Of a stretch of DNA of 7,426 bases, positions 1 to 4,832 are shown piece after piece. The notes below the pieces were generated by a model. That model searched no databases and had not been told where the DNA came from. It worked only from the letters and a program-made list of their open reading frames with translations. Each line of letters opens with the position of its first letter. Within the stretch, counting starts at the first letter, position 1. The stretch lies in assembly GCA_002391225.1 (NCBI GenBank), contig DGRV01000076.1:1-7426 (forward strand), in the 5' to 3' direction. This stretch comes from Christensenella sp. UBA4379. GTDB lineage: Bacteria > Bacillota > Clostridia > Christensenellales > Aristaeellaceae. Both the position numbers and the translations under genes were made by a program.

Positions 1-686
1 TGCATTTCGCCCCAGATGCCGCGGGTCTTGACGTTGGTCAGGACGTTTTTCAGGTCTCCTACGCCGCTGGCCAGGGTGCGCATCTCGCCCAGGCCCTTCG
101 CCACCGTCTCCAATTGTTCGGAGACCAGGCGGAAGCTTTCGGTGAGCCGCATTTCCAGGGTCTGGTGCAGTTTCTCATCCACGACCTGGCGCATTTCATC
201 CAGCTTGCGGCTGTTCTCCTCCCGGAGGGCGTTGACTTTGCGGTCCAGGACGGCGCGCATGTCGCTGATCTGGCTGTTCTGCTGCGCCTGCTGCGCGGTC
301 ACCTGGGCCGTGAGGGCGCTGAGCTTTTGCTCGATGGCCTGGCTGAGGCGGCTGTCCCGCAGGTCCTGGGCATGGGCCGCGCGGTCGGCCCGGGCATCCA
401 CGGCGTCGAAGCGGGCTTCCTGGGTGCGGTTCAGCTCGTGGCTCTCGGCCGTGATCTGCTGGTTCAGCGCCTGCCATTGGGAGATGTATTCCTCCCGGGT
501 GACGGTCATGCGTTTCAGCTCGGTCAGGGCGTCCATCATCAGCCGCTCATGCTGGTCGAAGCGGTGCTGCAGCAGGCGGTTCTGCCTGCGCTGGCCGAAC
601 AGCAGCAGGATCGCCAGGATCAGGGCGATCCCTCCCAGGATCAAGGGCAGCCATGCGATCAGGCCTTGAGAATTCTGCTCGGGCAT
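1..686 (-). CDS. rmuC: RmuC family DNA recombination protein, N-terminal part (C-terminus outside window)
   Basis: 228 residues are readable from the ATG at 686-684 to the window edge. The order is a membrane segment (about residues 9-30, rich in Leu/Ile/Ala), then a long Gln/Glu/Arg-rich, coiled-coil-like stretch (about 32-185). The start of the conserved RmuC domain follows, with the motifs GLGEMRTLASGVGDLKNVLT and NVKTRGIWGEM. RmuC proteins limit inversions at short inverted repeats and are predicted nucleases of the PD-(D/E)XK fold; the catalytic part would lie beyond the edge. The gene begins one base after the recR stop, so it is translated from the same mRNA. Family members are usually 400-500 residues, so about half is missing here because of the window edge, not truncation. 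Identity is sure; activity is inferred from the family. Confidence 0.92.
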   Translation of the reverse strand, partial: MPEQNSQGLIAWLPLILGGIALILAILLLFGQRRQNRLLQHRFDQHERLMMDALTELKRMTVTREEYISQWQALNQQITAESHELNRTQEARFDAVDARADRAAHAQDLRDSRLSQAIEQKLSALTAQVTAQQAQQNSQISDMRAVLDRKVNALREENSRKLDEMRQVVDEKLHQTLEMRLTESFRLVSEQLETVAKGLGEMRTLASGVGDLKNVLTNVKTRGIWGEM

Positions 687-687
687 G

Positions 688-1287
688 TCAGACCTCTCTG
701 CGGCCTTCCAGCGCCTTGGCGAGGGTCACCTCGTCGGCGTATTCCAGGTCGCTGCCCACCGGTACGCCGTGGACGATGCGCGTCACGCGGACGCCCAGGG
801 GCTTGACGAGGCGCGCGATGTAGGTGGCGGTCGCCTCGCCCTCGATGTCCGGGTTGGTGGCGAGGATCACCTCGTCCACCTGCTCGGAGGACAGGCGGGC
901 CAGCAGCTCCCGGATGCGGATGTCGTTGGGCCCGACCCCGTTCATGGGGGAAAGGGTTCCGCCCAGCACGTGGTACACGCCCCGGTAATCCTGCATCCGC
1001 TCCAGGGCGGCCACGTCCCGCGGGTCCCGCACGACGCAGATCTGCCCGTTGTGCCGCTCCTCGTTTTCGCAGATGGGGCAAAGCTCCCCTTCCGTGTAGT
1101 TCCCGCAGACCCGGCAGAAGCGCACGGCTTTCTTTCCCTGCCAGATGGCGGCGGAAAGCTCCCGCACCTGCTCTTCGGGCAGGGAAACGATGTGGTAGGC
1201 GAGCCGCTGGGCAGTTTTCTGGCCGATGCCGGGCAGGCGGGCCAGCTGGGCCGCCATCCGCTGGATCGGCTCGATCTGGCCGGTCAT
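688..1287 (-). CDS. recR: Recombination mediator protein RecR
   Basis: A complete 199-residue RecR, the normal family length. RecR forms a ring-shaped clamp that works with RecF and RecO to load RecA on SSB-coated single-stranded gaps. Visible domains in order are an N-terminal helix-hairpin-helix (about 10-30, LPGIGQKTAQRLA) and a four-cysteine zinc finger (C58, C61, C70, C73). A Toprim domain follows (about 82-175, with the acidic patch ATNPDIEGEATA). The family C-terminal signature is SDLEYADEVTLAKALEGR. Nothing essential looks missing. It starts one base after the ybaB stop (TGA-T-ATG) and is followed after one base by rmuC, so the three genes are almost certainly translationally linked. 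ybaB-recR is a very common bacterial pair; rmuC as the third gene is less usual. Confidence 0.97.
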   Translation of the reverse strand: MTGQIEPIQRMAAQLARLPGIGQKTAQRLAYHIVSLPEEQVRELSAAIWQGKKAVRFCRVCGNYTEGELCPICENEERHNGQICVVRDPRDVAALERMQDYRGVYHVLGGTLSPMNGVGPNDIRIRELLARLSSEQVDEVILATNPDIEGEATATYIARLVKPLGVRVTRIVHGVPVGSDLEYADEVTLAKALEGRREV

Positions 1288-1288
1288 A

Positions 1289-1624
1289 TCAGAACAGGCC
1301 GCCCATGCCGGCGGGCGTCATGGCGTTCATGGTGTCTTCCCTGGTCTTTTCGCCCAGACGGAGGGCTTCGTTGACGGCGGCCATGACCAGGTCCTGCAGC
1401 ATCTCGACGTCGTCGGGATCCACCACTTCGGGCTTGATGGTCAGGCTCAGCAGCTCCCTTTTGCCGGATACCTTGCAGCTGACAGCCCCGCCGCCCGCGC
1501 TGGCTTCATATTCGCGGCCGTCCAGTTCTTCCTGGGCCTGGGTCAGTTTTTCCTGCATCTTCTGGGCCTGGCGCATCAGCTGCTGCATGTTGCCGCCGGG
1601 AAAGCCGCCGAAATTATTTCTCAT
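1289..1624 (-). CDS. ybaB: YbaB/EbfC family nucleoid-associated protein
   Basis: 111 residues, typical for the family. YbaB/EbfC proteins are small dimeric DNA-binding, nucleoid-associated proteins, often encoded just before recR. The sequence shows a Gly/Asn-rich start, then the family helix MQQLMRQAQKMQEKLTQAQE (13-32). The central beta section (GGGAVSCKVSGKREL) and the PEVVDPDDVEMLQDLV motif follow, and the tail is Met/Gly-rich (MNAMTPAGMGGLF). The start is set by a strong AAGGAGG ribosome-binding site at 1641-1635, ten bases upstream. It leads an operon with recR and rmuC. The often-seen upstream neighbour dnaX is absent here; the upstream region instead faces a divergent set of small peptide genes. 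Confidence 0.95.
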   Translation of the reverse strand: MRNNFGGFPGGNMQQLMRQAQKMQEKLTQAQEELDGREYEASAGGGAVSCKVSGKRELLSLTIKPEVVDPDDVEMLQDLVMAAVNEALRLGEKTREDTMNAMTPAGMGGLF

Positions 1625-1689
1625 TTTGATCGTTCCTCCTTGGAAGATATAATAGGTTCAATATTCATCGGGCCAAAGCCCCGGGAAGC

Positions 1690-1698
1690 ATTGTATCA
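1690..1698 (-). promoter_or_regulatory. Likely extended -10 promoter for ybaB-recR-rmuC
   Basis: Read on the minus strand, TGATACAAT fits an extended -10 element: TG, one base, then TACAAT with 5 of 6 matches to TATAAT. No good -35 is found 17 bases upstream, which is usual for extended -10 promoters. Transcription would start near 1683, leaving an untranslated leader of about 60 bases before the ybaB ATG. Confidence 0.5.
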
Positions 1699-1740
1699 TA
1701 AAATGAAGGAAAGGAAAAGCTTCCGGCAAAAAAACACATC

Positions 1741-1769
1741 TTTACAAAACCGGCCAAATGTTGTAAGAT
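1741..1769 (+). promoter_or_regulatory. Sigma-A-type promoter for the small-peptide cassette
   Basis: TTTACA at 1741-1746 (5 of 6 to TTGACA), exactly 17 bases, then TAAGAT at 1764-1769 (4 of 6 to TATAAT), in an A/T-rich stretch. Expected start of transcription is about 1776, giving an 85-base leader before the ATG at 1861. It is the only good plus-strand promoter seen upstream of the three small genes, so it may serve all of them. Confidence 0.6.
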
Positions 1770-1785
1770 AAATAAAAATAAAAAT

Positions 1786-1796
1786 TTGTAGTACAA
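1786..1796. promoter_or_regulatory. Palindrome TTGTA-G-TACAA, possible operator
   Basis: A perfect 5-bp inverted repeat around a single G, placed about 10 bases after the predicted transcription start of the peptide cassette. That position suits a repressor operator. It is too short for function to be sure from sequence alone, and no regulator gene lies in the window. Confidence 0.25.
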
Positions 1797-1860
1797 CTGC
1801 CACCTCCTCCATGAGCTCCGTATCAATGTGTGTAAGCCACTTTGAAGGGAGGAACCAGTC

Positions 1861-2046
1861 ATGGAAAAGTCTTTAAGAAGACTGTTTGATTATCAGAAGT
1901 TCGAGGGCAGCAGGGCGCTGCAGCAGGTGATCGACAACGTTCACACCCGTTACGCGGTCCGGGAGCTGGATCTGAACGAGATGATGTTCGTCGCCGCCGC
2001 GGGCACGCCCGAGACCATGAAGAAGAACGACTGCGGCAAGTGCTGA
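1861..2046 (+). CDS. Small leader-peptide-like protein ending in CGKC (possible exported or modified peptide precursor)
   Basis: 61 residues. The start is well supported by AAGGGAGG at 1845-1852, eight bases before the ATG. I do not recognise a named family. The first 31 residues are charged, with no signal peptide or membrane segment. The middle holds LDLNEMMFVAAA, which matches the spacing of a double-glycine-type leader when cleavage follows the last Ala: L-12, E-8, M-7, V-4, Ala-2, Ala-1. The remaining tail would be 14 residues, GTPETMKKNDCGKC, with two Thr and a CxxC pair. That could form a disulfide, bind a metal or be modified; no modifying enzyme is in the window. It precedes two LysM mini-proteins with the same leader pattern on the same strand, so joint export is a reasonable inference. 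That it is a real gene is fairly sure; its role is unknown. Confidence 0.75.
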   Translation: MEKSLRRLFDYQKFEGSRALQQVIDNVHTRYAVRELDLNEMMFVAAAGTPETMKKNDCGKC

Positions 2047-2259
2047 CCGTCAAACCGGCCGGCATGAAGCGATCCCCCGGTCCGTCCGGAAAAAGGCCGG
2101 ACCTCGAGATAGAACCATGAACGAAAAGCCTTGCAGAAAAAATTTTGAAAAATAACTGCCAGGCGGAAAAAACGAACGTATCAACCTATGAGAGCGCGAA
2201 ACAGAGCGCTCCGCTAACGAAAGATGATCACGCCGATAGTGCGTAAGGAGGAAAAAATC
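2047..2259 (+). other. 213-base gene-free stretch between peptide 1 and the first LysM gene
   Basis: No credible gene is seen. Two hairpins are visible: GTCCGG/CCGGAC (2084-2089 with 2097-2102, loop AAAAAGG) and GAGCGC/GCGCTC (2192-2197 with 2206-2211, 8-base loop). The first has no U-tract, so it is not a standard terminator; it could cap or stabilise an mRNA end. The second lies in the leader of the LysM gene. Positions 2130-2175 are A-rich. I see no convincing -35/-10 pair, so the LysM genes may depend on the promoter at 1741. Confidence 0.45.
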
Positions 2260-2493
2260 ATGAGCGAAGAAATGAAGAACAACATGCAGGAAGTCAACCC
2301 CGAAGAACTGGATGAGGTCGCGGGCGGCGCTGCCGGCGGACACTGGATCGTCTACACCGTCGTCAAGGGCGACAGCCTGAGCAGGATCGGCAAGCATTAT
2401 CACGTGACCGTGAACGACCTGGTGCGCTGGAACAACATCCCCAATCCCCGCCTGATTCTGGTCGGCCAGAAGCTCAGGATCTACGTCCGGTAA
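2260..2493 (+). CDS. Double-glycine leader peptide fused to a single LysM domain (first copy)
   Basis: 77 residues from the ATG at 2260, chosen because AAGGAGG (2245-2251) lies just upstream; the in-frame ATG at 2224 has no such site and would add 12 unrelated residues. Residues 1-23 form a bacteriocin-type leader: in VNPEELDEVAGG the positions V-12, E-8, L-7, V-4, G-2, G-1 fit the known double-glycine pattern. A second Gly-Gly follows four residues later. Residues 28-77 are one full LysM domain (YTVVKGDSLSRIGKHYHVTV, then WNNIPNP and VGQKLRIY), a fold that binds GlcNAc-containing glycans such as peptidoglycan. There is no Sec signal and no catalytic domain. Inferred: a C39-type peptidase/ABC exporter cuts after Gly-Gly and releases a roughly 54-residue wall-binding protein. 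The downstream gene is a close paralogue. Confidence 0.88.
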   Translation: MSEEMKNNMQEVNPEELDEVAGGAAGGHWIVYTVVKGDSLSRIGKHYHVTVNDLVRWNNIPNPRLILVGQKLRIYVR

Positions 2494-2541
2494 AACAGTG
2501 AAACGACAGAACTTAGATCAACACGAAAGGGGCAGAGAACC

Positions 2542-2757
2542 ATGAGTGATAACATGAAGGAAGTCCAGGCCAATGAACTGGAGCAGGCCGCCGGCGGAGC
2601 CGCCAGGCAGTACATCGTCTACACCGTCCAAAAGGGCGACACCCTGGGCAAAATCGCCCGCATCTACGGCGTCAGCATCGACGATCTGGTCCGTTGGAAC
2701 AACATCCCCAACCCCGACCTGATCGTCGTCGGTCAGCGCCTGAAGATCTATGTCTGA
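2542..2757 (+). CDS. Double-glycine leader peptide fused to a single LysM domain (second copy)
   Basis: 71 residues, 48 bases after the first copy and probably on the same mRNA; the ribosome-binding site is weaker (AAAGGGG). The leader VQANELEQAAGG again has V-12, E-8, L-7, A-4, G-2, G-1. The LysM domain begins almost at once (YIVYTVQKGDTLGKIARIYG, WNNIPNPDLIVVGQRLKIY) and the protein ends one residue after it. Over 47 aligned LysM residues I count 32 identical to the first copy, including an unbroken run DLVRWNNIPNP, so the pair arose by duplication. The mature product would be about 50 residues. The leader is shorter and more changed than the LysM core, yet its key positions are kept, which suggests selection for export. 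A strong terminator follows 17 bases after the stop. Confidence 0.88.
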   Translation: MSDNMKEVQANELEQAAGGAARQYIVYTVQKGDTLGKIARIYGVSIDDLVRWNNIPNPDLIVVGQRLKIYV

Positions 2758-2766
2758 TCAAGCAAT

Positions 2767-2817
2767 AAAAAAATGGGTTGCCGCAGAAGCGAAATGCTTC
2801 TGCGGCAACCCGTTTTT
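2767..2817. terminator. Strong bidirectional intrinsic terminator
   Basis: A perfect 16-bp stem (2775-2790 with 2796-2811) around loop GAAAT, with TTTTT at 2813-2817 for the plus strand and seven A at 2767-2773, which read as U on the minus strand. It sits between the convergent ends of the second LysM gene and the transporter ATPase and should end transcription from both sides. Confidence 0.93.
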
Positions 2818-2827
2818 GTATATTTTG

Positions 2828-3622
2828 TCACTCCTGCCCCATCAGCAGCATCCTGTCGTTGTCCAAAGCTTTGCCGCTTTCTTCGCGGAATTTGTCGGTC
2901 AGGTCGCGGATGGTGAGGCGGGAACGTTCTTCGCCGGTGACGTCGTAGATGACCCGGCCCTGGTGCATCATCAGCGTGCGGTTGCCCAGGTCCAGGGCGC
3001 TTTGCATGTTGTGGGTGATCATCAGGCAGGTGATGTGGTTTTCGCGGACGATGTCGTCCGTCAGCTTGAGTACCTTTTCGGCCGTGCCCGGGTCCAGGGC
3101 GGCGGTATGCTCGTCCAGCAGGAGGAGCTTTGGAATATGGTAGGTGGCCATCAGCAGCGTCAGCGCCTGGCGCTGGCCGCCGGACAGCAGGCCGACGGGC
3201 TGGCGCATCCGGTCCTCCAGGCCCATGCCGAGCAGGGACAGCCTGTCCCGGAAGGCCCGGCGGTCCGCCGCGGACACGTGGCTGAGCCAGCCGCCCATGC
3301 CAGAGGCCAGGGCCAGGTTTTCCTCGATGCTCATGTCCGGCGCGCTGCCGCGCATCGGGTCCTGAAAGAGCCGGCCGATCACCTTGGCCCGCCGGTGGTC
3401 CGGCGTCATGGTGATGTTGGTGCCGTCCAGGAGGATGGTTCCGGTATCGACCATGAAGGAGCCGCAGATGGCGTTAAAAAGGGTGGACTTGCCCGCCCCG
3501 TTGGCCCCGATGATGCTGACGAAATCGCCCGGCAGGATGTGCAGATTGACGTCGTCCAGGGCGGTTTTCGCGTCCGGCGTGCCGGGGTGGAAGGTCTTGG
3601 AGACGTGGGTCATTTTCAGCAT
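2828..3622 (-). CDS. trpZ: ABC transporter ATP-binding protein, probably tryptophan importer
   Basis: 264 residues with every ABC ATPase motif: Walker A GANGAGKS (39-46), Q-loop Q87, signature LSGGQ (146-150), Walker B LLLLDE (166-171) and the switch His H204. It powers the importer formed with the permease immediately upstream and the binding protein further up. The LLLLDEHTAALDPGTAEKVL stretch is the form seen in ATPases that pair with ABC_sub_bind (PF04392) binding proteins. Its ATG overlaps the permease stop by one base (TGATG), so the two are translationally coupled. Tryptophan as substrate is inferred from the Trp-specific T-box ahead of the operon; the ATPase itself does not show substrate choice. 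Confidence 0.9.
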   Translation of the reverse strand: MLKMTHVSKTFHPGTPDAKTALDDVNLHILPGDFVSIIGANGAGKSTLFNAICGSFMVDTGTILLDGTNITMTPDHRRAKVIGRLFQDPMRGSAPDMSIEENLALASGMGGWLSHVSAADRRAFRDRLSLLGMGLEDRMRQPVGLLSGGQRQALTLLMATYHIPKLLLLDEHTAALDPGTAEKVLKLTDDIVRENHITCLMITHNMQSALDLGNRTLMMHQGRVIYDVTGEERSRLTIRDLTDKFREESGKALDNDRMLLMGQE

Positions 3623-4557
3623 CAGGCCCGCCCCCCTTCCCGGCCGGCCTTCCAGCGGCGGAAGACCAAGGGCAGCTGCTTGCGCAGGTAGGGTCCGGAG
3701 ATCGCCAGCACGACGATCAGGGAGGAGATGGCCTTCAGCATGAAGGCGGGCATATCCAGCCTCAGGGCCAGGGCGTAGACCACGCGGAAGAGGAAGGCGC
3801 CCAGCACCGCGCCCAGCACGCGCAGGGGAATGCGCTTCCTGGAAGCGACGATGACCCCGCCGATCAACAGGGAGGCCAGGGCCACCGTCACCATGCCGGA
3901 GCCCATGTTAATGTCAAAGCTCTTCTGCTGCTGTGCCATCAGGCAGCCGGACAGGGCCGTCAGGGAGTTGGAGACGCACAGGCCCACGGTGGTGGTAAAC
4001 ACCGGATTGATCGACGAGGAACGGACCATGTCCGCGTTGCTGCCGGTGGCCCGGATGGCCAGGCCCAGCTTGGTGCGCAGGAACATGCACAAAAATAAGC
4101 CGGCCAGGGCCACGGCGACGATCAGCACGATCAGCTTGTACTGGGCGGAAAGCGCCGTGCCCGCAAGCGCGTCCTTCATCATCGTGAAGACGGTCTCGGT
4201 CTTGTTCATGCTCAGGGTCGCCTTGTTGCCGGTCATCGCCATGTTGACTGAATACAGGGCCGTGTTGACCACGATGCCCGCCAGCAGGCTCTGGACGCCC
4301 ATGCGCATCTGCAGCGTGGCCGTCACGAAGCCGGAGGCCATCCCCGCCAGCATCGCCACCGGCAGGGACAGCCAGGGATAGCCCGCCAGGGCCACCAGGG
4401 CCCCGACCGCCGCGCCTAAGGTAAAGCACCCGTCCGTGGACAGGTCGCAGACGTTCAGCATCGTGTAGCTCAGAAACAGGGCCAGTACCGTCAGGGCGTT
4501 GACGAGCCCCAGCTCCAGCGCCGTTTGTCCCAGCGCCAGGATTTTGTCCATTCCCAT
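3622..4557 (-). CDS. trpY: ABC transporter permease (BPD_transp_2 family), probably tryptophan importer
   Basis: 311 residues and strongly hydrophobic, with about eight to nine membrane segments (roughly 15-35, 44-60, 62-84, 88-106, 140-160, 186-206, 222-240, 246-266, 272-292). The cytoplasmic loop TKLGLAIRATGSNADMVRSS (163-182) is the ATPase-coupling region typical of the branched-chain/sugar-type permease family. It ends in a positively charged tail (RRWKAGREGGR), fitting the cytoplasm. The start at 4557 has GGAG 10 bases upstream. It would work as a homodimer, since only one permease gene is present. A 275-base gap separates it from the binding-protein gene, but it overlaps the ATPase gene by one base. 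Confidence 0.9.
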   Translation of the reverse strand: MGMDKILALGQTALELGLVNALTVLALFLSYTMLNVCDLSTDGCFTLGAAVGALVALAGYPWLSLPVAMLAGMASGFVTATLQMRMGVQSLLAGIVVNTALYSVNMAMTGNKATLSMNKTETVFTMMKDALAGTALSAQYKLIVLIVAVALAGLFLCMFLRTKLGLAIRATGSNADMVRSSSINPVFTTTVGLCVSNSLTALSGCLMAQQQKSFDINMGSGMVTVALASLLIGGVIVASRKRIPLRVLGAVLGAFLFRVVYALALRLDMPAFMLKAISSLIVVLAISGPYLRKQLPLVFRRWKAGREGGRA

Positions 4558-4593
4558 GGTGTTTTAGCTCCGAAAGACAGTGGTAGTTAGGGG

Positions 4594-4656
4594 ATTGGGG
4601 ATTAGGGAATAGGGATTAGGGATTAGGGATTAGGCAGTAGGCAATAGGCATTAGGG
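4594..4656 (+). repeat. Nine tandem 7-bp units, consensus ATTAGGG, G-quadruplex potential
   Basis: Nine contiguous heptads can be read from 4594 to 4656: ATTGGGG, ATTAGGG, AATAGGG, ATTAGGG twice, ATTAGGC, AGTAGGC, AATAGGC, ATTAGGG. A degenerate unit precedes them. The plus strand has six runs of three or four G between 4590 and 4628 separated by 3-4 bases, which satisfies the usual four-run G-quadruplex pattern. Because the flanking genes are on the minus strand, the G-rich strand is the template and the mRNA is C-rich here. Similar simple intergenic repeats are known in several bacterial groups. No gene is present. Confidence 0.85.
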
Positions 4657-4695
4657 AAGATAGATTGTGCGTTGCTTTATAAATTCGTAATTCTT

Positions 4696-4781
4696 AATGC
4701 GTAATGCGTAATTTTTTGCGGTGAGAGAGGCTTTGCATTGAGCATTGGAAAATATACATTACGCATGACGCATTACGCATT
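4696..4781. repeat. 14-bp perfect inverted repeat with extra ATGCGTA copies
   Basis: AATGCGTAATGCGT at 4696-4709 is the exact reverse complement of ACGCATTACGCATT at 4768-4781, 58 bases apart. Further partial copies (TACATTACGCATGACGC just before the right arm, AATTCGTAATTC before the left arm) show a locally repeated ATGCGTA unit. It may be a small intergenic repeat element or the remains of one. No open reading frame or transposase lies between the arms. Confidence 0.75.
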
Positions 4782-4791
4782 TGAGGACGTG

Positions 4792-4822
4792 GCTGAGCGG
4801 CCGGGGGAGCCGGCCGCTCAGC
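4792..4822 (-). other. GC-rich hairpin after the binding-protein gene
   Basis: A perfect 13-bp stem (4792-4804 with 4810-4822) with a 5-base loop, starting 10 bases after the stop of the binding-protein gene. On the minus strand it is followed by CACGTCCTC, not a U-tract, so it is a poor intrinsic terminator. It more likely protects the 3' end of the binding-protein message or causes partial termination. Either would give more binding protein than permease and ATPase. Confidence 0.6.
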
Positions 4823-4832
4823 GCGGGAGCCG

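Noticed and set aside
114..806. Plus-strand open frame of 230 codons across rmuC and recR
   Set aside because: It lies antisense to two well-supported genes, has no ribosome-binding site and its translation shows no recognisable fold; GC-rich DNA gives long antisense frames.
1665..1862. Minus-strand 65-codon frame upstream of ybaB
   Set aside because: It covers the divergent promoter region, has no ribosome-binding site and shows no recognisable features.
2079..2103. Hairpin after the 61-residue gene as an intrinsic terminator
   Set aside because: The stem is only 6 bp and is followed by TCGAGATAG with no U-tract.
2260..2757. LysM genes as cell-wall hydrolases or spore-coat proteins
   Set aside because: No catalytic domain or spore-protein motif is present; each protein is only leader plus LysM. 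The leader pattern argues for peptide-type export.
2750..3691. Plus-strand open frame of 313 codons
   Set aside because: It runs through the terminator and antisense to an ATPase with all its motifs; composition is typical of a shadow frame.
4586..4656. CRISPR array or telomere-like sequence
   Set aside because: Units are 7 bp with no spacers, far too short for CRISPR; the 7-bp unit differs from the 6-bp telomere repeat and lies within a bacterial operon.
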